From contig CAZBRM010000006.1 of NCBI GenBank assembly GCA_964494655.1, positions 1-39,689 on the forward strand: 39,689 nucleotides of DNA, given 5' to 3'. Of the stretch, positions 7,986-16,387 are shown in pieces (the stretch's first letter is position 1; every line of letters starts with the position of its first letter). Both the position numbers and the translations under genes were made by a program. The notes beneath the pieces are model-generated. The model had not been told where the DNA came from. It ran no database searches and saw nothing but the letters and a program-made list of their open reading frames with translations. This DNA is from JAHJQT01 sp964494655. Its GTDB lineage: Bacteria > Patescibacteriota > Minisyncoccia > Portnoybacterales > UBA2143.

Positions 7986-7999
7986 TTATTTCTTTTCAG

Positions 8000-8368
8000 T
8001 TAGTGTTTCTTTATTGTTTGGCTGTTTTTAATTTCTTTAAGTCGGGATTTTTTAGCTGATTTATGGCGAATATAGTAAAGCTTAGCGCGTCTGACTTTAT
8101 GCCTTTTAACTACTTCTATTTTTTCAATAAATGGCGCGTGAATAGGAAAAATTCTTTCTACTCCAATTCCCTTGCTCATTTTTCTAACTGTGATAGTCGC
8201 ATTAATATTTTTGCCATGTTTTTTAGCAATAACAAGCCCTTCAAAGATTTGAATTCTTTGCTTATCTCCTTCTTTAATTTTTTGATGGACACAAACAGTA
8301 TTTCCTGATTTAATATCAGGCAAATCTTTCTTTAATTGTTTTTTATTAAATTCGTCTAACTGATTCAT
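8000..8368 (-). CDS. rplS: 50S ribosomal protein L19
   Basis: A 122-residue L19, which sits at the subunit interface of the 50S particle. Family motifs include FNKKQLKKDLPDIKSGNTV, QIFEGLVIAKKHG, RKMSKGIGVERIFP and the basic tail RRAKLYYIRHKSAKKSRL. Length is normal for the family. The start overlaps the 3' end of the upstream pseudouridine synthase gene by 23 nt, so the two are translationally coupled. tRNA-Leu(GAG) follows 14 nt downstream. No Shine-Dalgarno site is seen. Confidence 0.95.
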   Translation of the reverse strand: MNQLDEFNKKQLKKDLPDIKSGNTVCVHQKIKEGDKQRIQIFEGLVIAKKHGKNINATITVRKMSKGIGVERIFPIHAPFIEKIEVVKRHKVRRAKLYYIRHKSAKKSRLKEIKNSQTIKKH

Positions 8369-9062
8369 TGTTTTGAATTTCTTTTAATGTATCTTTTAAA
8401 TCTTTTGGAAGCTCTGATTTGAATTCCATTATCTTACCATCAGGCATTTTAAATTTCAAGTATTCAGCGTGCAAAAACTGTCTGGTCAGTTTTTTAGGGC
8501 AAATCTGTCTTTTAAACTTATATTGCTTATCTCCAACAACTGGATGCCCAATTGATTTTAAATGAATTCTGATTTGATGTGTTCGGCCTGTTTTCGGATA
8601 AACTTCTAATAAAGTATAATTTCCGTCCTTGATGGAAAAATTTTTTATAACTCTATATTCTGTCCAGGCTTTTTTTGATTTATCATCTAATAAGACGCTT
8701 CTTTTTCTGTGGTCTTTTTTTGATAAGCTAATTGATTTTGTGATTGTTCCTTTTTTATCTTTAACTTTTCCGTGAACTAGAGCTAAATATTTTTTAACGA
8801 CTTTTCTATCTTTAAATAAATTTTTTAAATATTCAAAAAATTTATTATTTTTAGCTACAACTATTAAACCAGATGTATCTTTATCTAATCGATGAACAAT
8901 ACCAGGTCGGAGTGGGTCTTCGCCAACATTTTTTATCTCTGGATAATAGGCGAGTAATTCATTAACTAAAGTATTTTTTTGGTCTTGATTAATTGGATGA
9001 ACTATCAAATTAGTCGGTTTGTCTATTACAATAATATCTTTATCTTCATATATAATTTTCAT
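8346..9062 (-). CDS. RluA/RluD-family rRNA pseudouridine synthase, lacking an S4 domain
   Basis: About 238 residues. The catalytic motif GIVHRLDKDTSGL carries the active-site aspartate, and downstream are YPKTGRTHQIRIHL and HAEYLKF, all of the RluA family that isomerises uridine in 23S rRNA. The catalytic domain begins almost at residue 1 (MKIIYEDKDIIVIDKP), so the N-terminal S4 RNA-binding domain of RluC/RluD is absent. An open frame continues upstream through tRNA-Ala, but that part is only translated tRNA, so ATG 9062 is used. It lies 5 nt after the encoded CCA of tRNA-Ala with no Shine-Dalgarno between. Which uridine it modifies cannot be told. Confidence 0.88.
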   Translation of the reverse strand: MKIIYEDKDIIVIDKPTNLIVHPINQDQKNTLVNELLAYYPEIKNVGEDPLRPGIVHRLDKDTSGLIVVAKNNKFFEYLKNLFKDRKVVKKYLALVHGKVKDKKGTITKSISLSKKDHRKRSVLLDDKSKKAWTEYRVIKNFSIKDGNYTLLEVYPKTGRTHQIRIHLKSIGHPVVGDKQYKFKRQICPKKLTRQFLHAEYLKFKMPDGKIMEFKSELPKDLKDTLKEIQNNESVRRI

Positions 9063-9067
9063 AATTT

Positions 9068-9143
9068 TGGTGGACCGAACAGGACTCGAACCTGCCGCCT
9101 CCGCAGTGCAAGTGCGGCGCTCTACCAGATGAGCTATCGGCCC
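9068..9143 (-). tRNA. tRNA-Ala (anticodon UGC), CCA encoded
   Basis: The minus-strand cloverleaf has acceptor GGGCCGA/TCGGTCC with the G3:U70 wobble that defines alanine tRNAs, anticodon loop CTTGCAC (TGC), T-loop TTCGAGT, A73 and an encoded CCA (9068-9070). A promoter lies just upstream (9153-9181). The 3' end is 5 nt from the start codon of the pseudouridine synthase gene. Confidence 0.96.
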
Positions 9144-9152
9144 AATAAACAT

Positions 9153-9181
9153 AAAATACCAGAATTTAAGCCAAAAAGCAA
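9153..9181 (-). promoter_or_regulatory. Promoter of tRNA-Ala, pseudouridine synthase, rplS, tRNA-Leu
   Basis: On the minus strand TTGCTT and TATTTT are separated by 17 bp, and the -10 box is preceded by TGG (extended -10). The predicted start is about 3 nt before tRNA-Ala. It lies directly beyond the terminator that ends the preceding tRNA-Val transcript. Confidence 0.65.
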
Positions 9182-9205
9182 TAAAGCCCCGTCATCCGAC
9201 GGGGC
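9180..9205 (-). terminator. Intrinsic terminator after tRNA-Val(GAC)
   Basis: GCCCCGTC/GACGGGGC (9186-9193 and 9198-9205) with a 4-nt loop is followed on the minus strand by a T-rich tract. It lies 6 nt after tRNA-Val(GAC), ending the rpsA-ftsH-tRNA-Ile-tRNA-Val unit. The T tract overlaps the -35 of the next promoter by two bases. Confidence 0.75.
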
Positions 9206-9211
9206 ATAATG

Positions 9212-9285
9212 TGGGCGATACTGGATTCGAACCAGTGACCTTCTCGATGTCACCGAGACGCGCTAACCAACTGCGCCAATCGCCC
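9212..9285 (-). tRNA. tRNA-Val (anticodon GAC)
   Basis: The minus-strand cloverleaf has acceptor GGGCGAT/ATCGCCC, anticodon stem TCTCG/CGAGA with loop GTGACAT (anticodon GAC), T-loop TTCGAAT and A73. CCA is not encoded. Only 1 nt separates it from the end of tRNA-Ile(UAU). Unlike the tRNA-Val(UAC) at 2,818, it keeps T33. Confidence 0.95.
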
Positions 9286-9286
9286 G

Positions 9287-9361
9287 TGGTGGGCGTGGAG
9301 GGGATCGAACCCCCGACCATCTAGATATAAGCTAGATGCTCTACCACTGAGCTACACGCCC
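9287..9361 (-). tRNA. tRNA-Ile (anticodon UAU), CCA encoded
   Basis: The minus-strand cloverleaf has acceptor GGGCGTG/CACGCCC, anticodon stem TCTAG/CTAGA with loop CTTATAT (anticodon TAT), T-loop TTCGATC, A73 and encoded CCA (9287-9289). UAU reads the AUA codon directly; most bacteria use a CAU tRNA modified to lysidine by TilS. It begins 17 nt after the ftsH stop and is followed 1 nt later by tRNA-Val(GAC). Confidence 0.94.
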
Positions 9362-9378
9362 GCAAATATATTTTAACA

Positions 9379-11202
9379 CTAAATTTTCTTTTTCATCAAT
9401 TTTTCAAACTGCTTTCTTTCAATAACCTCTTTCTTTATAAGTATTTGGGCGATTTGATTTAGTTTTTTTCTGTTATTAATAAGAAGTCTTTTGGCTATTT
9501 TATGAGCATTATTAATAAGCTTTGATACTTCTTTATCTATTTGAAAAGCAATTTCTTCAGAATAATCTTTTTCTGTGGCGAGTTCTCTGCCAAGAAAAAT
9601 CATTTCTTCTTTTCCTCCAAATGTTCTTGGGCCTAATTTTTCGCTCATGCCGTATTTAGTTACTAATTTGCGCGCTAGTTCAGTAGCTCTTTGTAAATCA
9701 TTTGAAGCGCCAGTTGTGAGTTCGTTAAATACAAGTTTTTCAGATGTGTATCCTCCTAATAAAACAGTTAATTCATCAATAAATTCAGAACGTGTATAAA
9801 GATGTTTGTCTTCTATAGGTAGTTTTAATGTATAGCCAGCAGCAGATCCTCTTGAGATAATTGATATTTTTTGGACTGGATCAGTATTTGGCAGTAAGGC
9901 GGCTACTAAAGCATGGCCTGATTCATGATAAGCGGTAATTTCTTTTTCTTTTTTAGAAAGTATATTACTTTTTCTTTCAGGTCCTAAAAGTACTTTCTCA
10001 ATACATTCTTTTAATTCGTCCTGGCTTATTTTCTTTTTATTTCTTCTTGCTGTTAAAATAGCTGCTTCATTAACAAGATTAGCTAAATCAGCGCCTGAAA
10101 ATCCAGGAGTTCTTTCTGCAATTTCTCGAAGATTAACATCTTTTTCAAATGGCTTATTTCTAGAGTGAATTTCTAGAATTTTTTTTCTATCTTTAATATC
10201 AGGTAAATCCAATGTAATTCTTCTGTCAAAGCGTCCAGGACGAAGTAATGCTGGATCAAGAACATCAGGTCTGTTCGTCGCGCTTATAAGAATGACGCCT
10301 GTATTTGTTTCAAATCCGTCCATTTCAACAAGTATTTGATTAAGAGTTTGTTCTCTTTCATCATGTCCGCCTCCAATGCCAGATCCTCTTTGTCTGCCAA
10401 TTGCATCAAGCTCATCAATAAAAATTAACGCTGGGGCATTTTTTTTAGCTGTTTGGAAAAGGTCTCGTACTCGCGAACTGCCAACTCCTACAAACATTTC
10501 AACAAATTCTGATCCAGACACGCTGAAAAAAGGAACAATTGCTTCGCTGGCAACAGCTCTTGCTAAAAGTGTTTTTCCTGTTCCGGGCGCTCCAACAAGC
10601 AATACTCCTTTTGGAATTTTTGCTCCTAAATCAATAAATTTTTTAGGTGTTTTAAGAAATTCAACTATTTCCTGCAATTCTTCTTTTGCTTCCTTTAAGC
10701 CAGCGACATCTTTAAATCCTACTTTATTTTTTTCATCTTTTGGATTAATTAAGCGGGCTTTAGAGCGTCCGAATGTGAATGCTTTCATTTGACCTTTTTG
10801 AGCTCCTTTAAATATAAACCAAAAGAAAAAACCAATAATGAGTAGAGGAAAAAAGAAAGGCAAAATAGCTCCCATCCAAAAAGCTGTTCCTGATTCTCCT
10901 TTTATTTCTAAATTAACTAATTTTAATTTTTCTGGATTAACTCCATAATTTTTTAATGATTCTGTTAATGAAGTTTCTTTTTCTTTTGTAGCTTCTTTTT
11001 TCGTATCATCTTTTAATTTGATTTCTAGTTTGTCTCCTTTAATAATAATAGTTGATATATTTTCCTGATTAATTTCTTCAACTAAATTACTTAAAGATAT
11101 TCCTTCTGCTTTTTCTGTTGAATTATCAAAAAGAGCGAAAAAACTAGCGATTGCCAGAAATATTAAAAAAGCAATAATTAAATTTTTAACCAGATATTTC
11201 AT
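9379..11202 (-). CDS. ftsH: ATP-dependent zinc metalloprotease FtsH
   Basis: A 607-residue membrane AAA+ protease that extracts and degrades membrane and regulatory proteins. Two transmembrane helices (about 7-24 and 112-132) flank a small external domain. The AAA+ module has Walker A GAPGTGKT (204-211), Walker B FIDELD (261-266) and the second region of homology with RPGRFDR (321-327). The zinc protease motif is HESGH (426-430), with the third ligand expected in the DLQRATELARK segment. Length is typical. It follows rpsA with a 5-nt gap and precedes tRNA-Ile by 17 nt, so it is in one unit with both. Confidence 0.97.
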   Translation of the reverse strand: MKYLVKNLIIAFLIFLAIASFFALFDNSTEKAEGISLSNLVEEINQENISTIIIKGDKLEIKLKDDTKKEATKEKETSLTESLKNYGVNPEKLKLVNLEIKGESGTAFWMGAILPFFFPLLIIGFFFWFIFKGAQKGQMKAFTFGRSKARLINPKDEKNKVGFKDVAGLKEAKEELQEIVEFLKTPKKFIDLGAKIPKGVLLVGAPGTGKTLLARAVASEAIVPFFSVSGSEFVEMFVGVGSSRVRDLFQTAKKNAPALIFIDELDAIGRQRGSGIGGGHDEREQTLNQILVEMDGFETNTGVILISATNRPDVLDPALLRPGRFDRRITLDLPDIKDRKKILEIHSRNKPFEKDVNLREIAERTPGFSGADLANLVNEAAILTARRNKKKISQDELKECIEKVLLGPERKSNILSKKEKEITAYHESGHALVAALLPNTDPVQKISIISRGSAAGYTLKLPIEDKHLYTRSEFIDELTVLLGGYTSEKLVFNELTTGASNDLQRATELARKLVTKYGMSEKLGPRTFGGKEEMIFLGRELATEKDYSEEIAFQIDKEVSKLINNAHKIAKRLLINNRKKLNQIAQILIKKEVIERKQFEKLMKKKI

Positions 11203-11207
11203 ATTGT

Positions 11208-12290
11208 TTATATATTTTTTACTCCTAAGATCATTTTATGCGCTTTAGGAATAAATGATAATATTTCAAAATCATAAGTTTCTCCTATTGTAATAGCATC
11301 TTCCATTTCTTTGTTTTGTTTTGAAAATTCAGAAAGATGAATCATTCCATAAATTCCTTTTTTTATTTCAATAAATGCTCCGGATGGGTTGAACTTAATA
11401 ACTTTGCCTTTGACTGTTTGCCCATTTTTATAATCTTCTTTAATATTTTCCCAAGGATCCTTTTTAAGCGCTTTAATAGAAAGAGATACTTGTCCGTTGC
11501 GTATATCAATTATTTGGGCTTTGACTTTCTCATTTTCCTTAAGCACCTGTTTGGGATGATCTATTATCTGCCAGTCAAGTTCTGATATATGAATAAGGCC
11601 TTCTATATTTTCATCAAATTTAATAAAAGCTCCAAAATTAGTTAAAGCAGTAACAGTTCCTTTAATTACGTCTCCTTTTTTGTAATTACTTAGATTCTCA
11701 TATATTTTTTTCTCTTGAGAGGCCTTTTCTGAAACAACTAATTTATCTGTCTTTTTATCTAGTCCAATAATTTTAACTTTCATTTCTTCGCCTATAAATT
11801 TATTAAGTTCTTTGAGAATTTTATTTTTATCTCCGTCTTCCACTTTTGGATAATTATCAGATGAAAGCTGTGATACAGGAAGAAATCCTATTATTCCTGA
11901 TAATCTTATGACTAATCCTCCTTTATTAGCTTCAATTACTTTAACAGAAACAGTTTCGTTTAACTCTTCTTTTTTATTAATATCAGACCATCCTTTTTCT
12001 ATATTCGCTTCTTTTAATGATAATTCAATATAATTATCTTCATTTTCTGAGTCCAGAACTAAAGCTGAAATTCTTTTACCAATTTCTAAATCTCTAATCA
12101 TATCTTTGTTTTCTCTTAACTCAGCTCCATAAATAACTCCAGTGCCAAAAGGTTCTAATTCTAGTATTAATTCATTGTTGCTTATTTTTATAATTTTACC
12201 CTCAACTATATCTCCTGGCTGAGGAAGGAAAGATGTTTCTTTCTCTTTAATAAGCAATTCTTTCATTGTTTTTGGTTCTTTTTTAGTCAT
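11208..12290 (-). CDS. rpsA: 30S ribosomal protein S1 (four S1 repeats)
   Basis: About 360 residues with four S1 RNA-binding repeats, starting near GDIVEGKIIKIS (repeat 1), NETVSVKVIEAN (2), GDVIKGTVTALTNFGAFIKF (3) and GQTVKGKVIKFNPSGAFIEI (4). S1 helps place structured mRNAs on the 30S subunit. E. coli S1 has six repeats; four is common in Gram-positives and CPR. Repeats 3 and 4 keep the canonical GAF/HISEL pattern, while 1 and 2 are more divergent, as in the ribosome-binding part of S1. The start ATG 12290 lies about 27 nt after the predicted transcription start of a 17-bp-spaced promoter. The first gene of the rpsA-ftsH-tRNA unit. Confidence 0.9.
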   Translation of the reverse strand: MTKKEPKTMKELLIKEKETSFLPQPGDIVEGKIIKISNNELILELEPFGTGVIYGAELRENKDMIRDLEIGKRISALVLDSENEDNYIELSLKEANIEKGWSDINKKEELNETVSVKVIEANKGGLVIRLSGIIGFLPVSQLSSDNYPKVEDGDKNKILKELNKFIGEEMKVKIIGLDKKTDKLVVSEKASQEKKIYENLSNYKKGDVIKGTVTALTNFGAFIKFDENIEGLIHISELDWQIIDHPKQVLKENEKVKAQIIDIRNGQVSLSIKALKKDPWENIKEDYKNGQTVKGKVIKFNPSGAFIEIKKGIYGMIHLSEFSKQNKEMEDAITIGETYDFEILSFIPKAHKMILGVKNI

Positions 12291-12322
12291 AAGTATTAAC
12301 ATTTTAACAAATAATATATTGA

Positions 12323-12351
12323 AGTATAGCTTAAGATTGCTGACTTGGCAA
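12323..12351 (-). promoter_or_regulatory. Promoter of rpsA-ftsH-tRNA-Ile-tRNA-Val
   Basis: On the minus strand TTGCCA (12346-12351) and TATACT (12323-12328) are spaced by 17 bp. The expected start is near 12316, giving a leader of about 26 nt without a good Shine-Dalgarno site. The divergent MBL-fold gene starts 38 bp beyond. Confidence 0.7.
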
Positions 12352-12373
12352 GAGTCTGAATACATGATAAAAT

Positions 12374-12379
12374 TATAAT
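12374..12379 (+). promoter_or_regulatory. -10 box of the MBL-fold gene
   Basis: A perfect TATAAT ends 9 nt before the ATG at 12389, so the transcript would carry a leader of only about 3 nt. No clear -35 hexamer lies at the right distance. Confidence 0.45.
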
Positions 12380-12388
12380 ATTATATTT

Positions 12389-13036
12389 ATGATTATAAAT
12401 TGGTATGGGCATTCTTGTTTCAAAATAACTAATCAAGGAGGTCGTTTGATTATTATAACTGACCCGTTTGATAAAAAAATCGGATTGAATCCGCCTCGTT
12501 GTAGTGCGGATATTGTGACTGTTTCTCATCAGCACTATGACCACAACAATACTAAAACAATCACAGGGATGGAAGATAGTAAACCATTTATTGTTGACAG
12601 TCCTGGTGAATATGAAATTAAGGGAGTCAGTATAGTTGGCTGCCGTAGCTTTCATGACAAAGAAAAGAAAGAGCAAAACATTATATATTTGATGGAAATT
12701 GATAGAATAAGAGTTTGTCATTTAGGAGATTTAGGACAAGATAAATTAGAAGACAAGCAAATAGAAAAAATTGGAAACGTTGATGTTTTAATGATTCCTG
12801 TTGGGGGAAATTATACTATTGGAGCAAAAAGAGCTGTAAAAATAATTAATCAGGTTGAGCCAAGTATTGTTATTCCTATTCATTATAAGCTCCCAGGGCT
12901 TAAGATAAATCTGGATGATGTTAAAGAATTTTTAAAAGAAATGGGATTAAATGGCATAGCGCCAGTTGATAAGCTAACTGTGAAAAAGAAAGATTTACTT
13001 GGAAAGCAAATAGAAGTGGTTGTCATGAAGCCATAA
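12389..13036 (+). CDS. MBL-fold (UlaG-like) metal-dependent hydrolase
   Basis: A 215-residue single-domain metallo-beta-lactamase-fold protein. The metal site motif HQHYDH (residues 47-52) is the HxHxDH signature. Further ligands are likely in SPGEYEIKG, CHLGDLG (about 107-113) and PIHYKLPG (about 169-176). The N-terminus INWYGHSCFKI is typical of the UlaG-like group often labelled Zn-dependent hydrolase of the beta-lactamase fold. The substrate is not predictable. It opens the plus-strand series leading into gyrA and diverges from rpsA. Confidence 0.88.
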   Translation: MIINWYGHSCFKITNQGGRLIIITDPFDKKIGLNPPRCSADIVTVSHQHYDHNNTKTITGMEDSKPFIVDSPGEYEIKGVSIVGCRSFHDKEKKEQNIIYLMEIDRIRVCHLGDLGQDKLEDKQIEKIGNVDVLMIPVGGNYTIGAKRAVKIINQVEPSIVIPIHYKLPGLKINLDDVKEFLKEMGLNGIAPVDKLTVKKKDLLGKQIEVVVMKP

Positions 13037-13045
13037 ATAATTAAA

Positions 13046-13384
13046 ATGTCGTTAATTGATTTTATTCAAAAAATTCAAAAAAAGCCTCGTTATGTCCGCA
13101 TTCAATTTTTATGGGCATCTGTTTTTATTTGCATGTTTTTTATTGTTTCTATCTGGGTTTTTTCTTTGAAATATTCTTTATCAGTTGAAGATGATAATAA
13201 AAAAGATGATAACAACATTAGCAATAATATGATTTCTTTAAAAGACGCTTTTAAGGCGAGTATTAGTGCTTTTTTTGAAAAAGAACCAGAAAATGATTCT
13301 GAACAAATAGAATTTGAAACAGAAACAGAGAGCATTAATGCATCAAATGAAATAAAACCGGCTAAATTGCCGCTTTCTCAATAA
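13046..13384 (+). CDS. Small single-pass membrane protein, unknown
   Basis: A 112-residue protein that I cannot assign. A basic N-terminus (about 1-18) precedes one transmembrane helix (about 20-42). The rest is a hydrophilic, acidic tail, rich in D, E, N and S, predicted to lie outside if the positive-inside rule holds. It lies 9 nt after the MBL-fold gene and 7 nt before gyrA, so it is probably co-transcribed with both. Similar short membrane proteins of unknown role are common in CPR genomes. Confidence 0.7.
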   Translation: MSLIDFIQKIQKKPRYVRIQFLWASVFICMFFIVSIWVFSLKYSLSVEDDNKKDDNNISNNMISLKDAFKASISAFFEKEPENDSEQIEFETETESINASNEIKPAKLPLSQ

Positions 13385-13391
13385 ATATATT

Positions 13392-15824
13392 ATGGAAATA
13401 GGTCATATTAAAAAATATTCAATCACTAAAGAAATGGAAGAATCGTATTTAGATTACGCTATGAGCGTAATTATTTCGCGCGCCTTACCTGATGTTCGCG
13501 ATGGCCTCAAACCTGTTCATCGTCGTATTTTATACGCTATGCACGGATTGGGATTGACGAATTCTTCTAAATACAGGAAATCAGCTACTGTTATTGGTGA
13601 AGTTTTGGGAAAATACCATCCTCATGGTGATGCTGCTGTATATGATTCTTTAGTAAGAATGGCTCAGGATTTTTCATTAAGGTATCCATTAATTGACGGA
13701 CAAGGAAATTTTGGATCAATGGATGGAGATAATGCAGCAGCTTTTAGATATACTGAAGCAAAAATGTCTAAAATTACTGATGAAATGCTTTTAGATATCG
13801 GAAAAGGAACAGTAAATTGGATTGATAATTATGATGGGACTCGCAAGGAACCAGTTGTTTTTCCTGCAAAATTACCTCAGCTTTTACTGAATGGCGTTAT
13901 GGGTATTGCTGTTGGAATGATGACGAATATACCTCCTCATAATTTAGGAGAAATAATTGATGGAATACTTTATTTTATTGACCATCCAGAAGCAACAGTA
14001 AAAGATCTTTTTCAATTTATTAAAGGACCTGATTTTCCAACTGGCGGTGAAATTTATAATCGTAAAGGAATGATTCAAGCATATAGTTCAGGCAAAGGTC
14101 CTATTGTTATAAGAGCCAAAACGAAAATTACTGAAGATAAAAAAGGCAAATTTCAAATTTTAGTTACTGAAATGGTTTATGGCGTCAATAAAGCTAATTT
14201 GATAATTAAAATAGCTGACTTAGTGAAGAATAAGAGAATACAAGGCATTAAGGATATTCGCGATGAATCAAATAAGCAAGGAGTAAGAATTGTTATTGAT
14301 TTGAAAAACGACGCCTATCCTAAGAAAATACTTAATCATCTTTTTAAATTTACTGATTTGCAAAAAACATTTCATATGAATATGCTTGCTTTAATTAATG
14401 GAATCCAGCCGCAAGTTTTATCCTTAACTGATTTTTTAGAAGAGTATATCAAACACCGTCAAGAAATTATTATTAGAAAAACTAAATTTGAATTAAATCA
14501 GGCAAAAGAAAGAGCTCATATTTTGATGGGATTAAGTAAAGCGCTTGATAATATTGATGCCGTTATAAATACAATCAAAGAATCCAAAAACAAGGAAGAG
14601 GCGCGTAAAAACTTAATGAAGAAATTTAAATTCAGTGATAGGCAAGCAGAAGCTATTTTAGAAATGAAATTACAGACATTGGCTGGTCTAGAGCAGAAGA
14701 AAATAAAAGATGAATTAAAAGAAAAAAAGCAATTAATTAAGGAATTAGAAGTATTGCTTAAAAGTCCTAAAAAAATATTAACTGTGATTAAAAAAGAACT
14801 CAAAAAATTAAAAGAGCAATACAATGACGAAAGACGAACCAAAGTTTATGCTAATCCAGTAGGCGAATTAAATATAGAAGAATTAGTTCCAAAAGAAGAT
14901 TGCATAATTATATTAACAGAAGGAGGTTATATAAAAAGAGTTAATCCTCAGTCATATCGTGTTCAACATAGAGGAGGTAAAGGAGTTGTTGGAATAACCC
15001 CCAGAGAAGAAGATGCAGTAGGATATTTTATGCATGCTTCAACGCATGACAATATTTTATTCTTTACTGATAAGGGACGCGTTTTTAAATCAATGGCTTA
15101 TGAACTTCCTGAAACAAAAAAAATAGCTCGCGGACAAGCTATTGTTAATATTTTACAATTAGGTCCGAATGAAAAGGTTGCAGCTGTTCTTAATATCAGC
15201 AAAGGAGATGATGCTGAATATTTGGTAATGTCTACTGAAAATGGTATAATTAAAAGAACGAAAACAGATGATTTTTCTAATGTTCGCATTAGCGGTTTGA
15301 TTGCAATTAAATTAAAAAAAGAAGATAAACTTAAATGGGCTGATTTTACTTCTGGCAAGGATGAAATTATGTTGGTTACAGCAAAAGGTCAGAGTATTCG
15401 TTTTAAAGAGAATGATGTTAGAGTTATGGGCAGAGCAGCTGCTGGCGTCAAGGGCATTAATCTAAGAGATGATGATAAATTAGTAAGAATGGATATTATA
15501 AGAGATGGTAAAGATAAAAAAGATTTAAAAATTTTAGTTGTTACTCAAAATGGATTTGGCAAGAAAACAGATTTGAAATATTATAAGCTTCAAAAAAGAG
15601 GCGGTATAGGAATTAAAACAGCTAAAATTAACAATAAAACAGGAGATATTGTCGTAAGTCAGATATTAGATAAAGAGCAAGAAGATCTAATTGCTATTTC
15701 TAAAAAGGGTCAAGTGATTAAGACAAAACTTAAAAGTGTTTCTTGTTTAAACAGAGCAACTCAAGGAGTTAAAATTATGAAATTAAGGCAAGGCGATAAA
15801 GTTGTTTCAGTAGCTTGTATATAA
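13392..15824 (+). CDS. gyrA: DNA gyrase subunit A
   Basis: An 810-residue GyrA, the DNA cleavage and rejoining subunit of gyrase. The N-terminal breakage domain includes YAMSVIISRALPDVRDG (about 22-38), the quinolone-determining region around HPHGDAAVYD (76-85) and the catalytic tyrosine in AAFRYTEAK (Y120). The C-terminal half holds six beta-pinwheel blades with the GyrA box QHRGGKG, a one-residue variant of QRRGGKG, which identifies gyrase rather than topoisomerase IV. The position equivalent to E. coli Ser83 is alanine (A81), while the acidic residue (D85) is kept. gyrB is not in the window. Confidence 0.96.
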   Translation: MEIGHIKKYSITKEMEESYLDYAMSVIISRALPDVRDGLKPVHRRILYAMHGLGLTNSSKYRKSATVIGEVLGKYHPHGDAAVYDSLVRMAQDFSLRYPLIDGQGNFGSMDGDNAAAFRYTEAKMSKITDEMLLDIGKGTVNWIDNYDGTRKEPVVFPAKLPQLLLNGVMGIAVGMMTNIPPHNLGEIIDGILYFIDHPEATVKDLFQFIKGPDFPTGGEIYNRKGMIQAYSSGKGPIVIRAKTKITEDKKGKFQILVTEMVYGVNKANLIIKIADLVKNKRIQGIKDIRDESNKQGVRIVIDLKNDAYPKKILNHLFKFTDLQKTFHMNMLALINGIQPQVLSLTDFLEEYIKHRQEIIIRKTKFELNQAKERAHILMGLSKALDNIDAVINTIKESKNKEEARKNLMKKFKFSDRQAEAILEMKLQTLAGLEQKKIKDELKEKKQLIKELEVLLKSPKKILTVIKKELKKLKEQYNDERRTKVYANPVGELNIEELVPKEDCIIILTEGGYIKRVNPQSYRVQHRGGKGVVGITPREEDAVGYFMHASTHDNILFFTDKGRVFKSMAYELPETKKIARGQAIVNILQLGPNEKVAAVLNISKGDDAEYLVMSTENGIIKRTKTDDFSNVRISGLIAIKLKKEDKLKWADFTSGKDEIMLVTAKGQSIRFKENDVRVMGRAAAGVKGINLRDDDKLVRMDIIRDGKDKKDLKILVVTQNGFGKKTDLKYYKLQKRGGIGIKTAKINNKTGDIVVSQILDKEQEDLIAISKKGQVIKTKLKSVSCLNRATQGVKIMKLRQGDKVVSVACI

Positions 15825-15830
15825 AAATTT

Positions 15831-16367
15831 ATGCAAAATAATACCAATGGGTTTCTTCATCCCAAAGAAATTTTAAAACAGATAGGTATTCACAATAATA
15901 TGAATATTGCTGATTTTGGTTGCGGTAATGGTTATTTTAGTATTCCGATGGCAGAAATTGCTGAACAGGGGCGCGTTTACGCTTTGGATATTATGAAAGA
16001 TACGCTAGAAGCAGTTATGAGTAAAGCAAAATTGAGAAATATATTAAACATTGAAACAGTTCATTGTAATCTTGAAATTTCTAATGGTTCAAAATTAAAT
16101 AATAAATCAATAGATTTAGTTCTTTTGCGAAATATTTTATTTCAGTCACAAAAGAAATCTAAAATAATCAAAGAGGCAAAAAGAGTTTTGAAAGATAATA
16201 GCAGGCTTGTTCTTATAGAATGGATTAAAGATTCTTCTTTAGCGCCTAAAGACTGTTGGTTGATTTCAAAAGAAGAAGCGCAGCAATTGGTCAAATTAGA
16301 AGGATTTGATTTTGAAAAAGAATTAGAAATAGATAATCATCATTACGGACTTGTTTTTAGAAAATAA
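15831..16367 (+). CDS. Class I SAM-dependent methyltransferase
   Basis: A 178-residue methyltransferase. Motif I is IADFGCGNGYFSIPMAE (about 25-41), followed by an acidic residue at the end of strand 2 (YALDIM) and a motif IV-like SIDLVLLRNILF. The LIEWIKD segment resembles UbiE/arsenite-type and other small-molecule methyltransferases, but no specificity can be assigned. It lies 6 nt after gyrA and 20 nt before the solute-binding lipoprotein. Confidence 0.85.
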   Translation: MQNNTNGFLHPKEILKQIGIHNNMNIADFGCGNGYFSIPMAEIAEQGRVYALDIMKDTLEAVMSKAKLRNILNIETVHCNLEISNGSKLNNKSIDLVLLRNILFQSQKKSKIIKEAKRVLKDNSRLVLIEWIKDSSLAPKDCWLISKEEAQQLVKLEGFDFEKELEIDNHHYGLVFRK

Positions 16368-16387
16368 ATATCATAATTTTTAATTTT

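Noticed and set aside
9063..9152. N-terminal extension of the pseudouridine synthase frame
   Set aside because: It is the translated tRNA-Ala(UGC) gene, giving the well-known false peptide of tRNA sequences. The catalytic domain fits a start at 9062.
15831..16367. Methyltransferase considered as an rRNA or antibiotic-resistance enzyme
   Set aside because: Only general SAM-binding motifs are visible; nothing supports a specific target.
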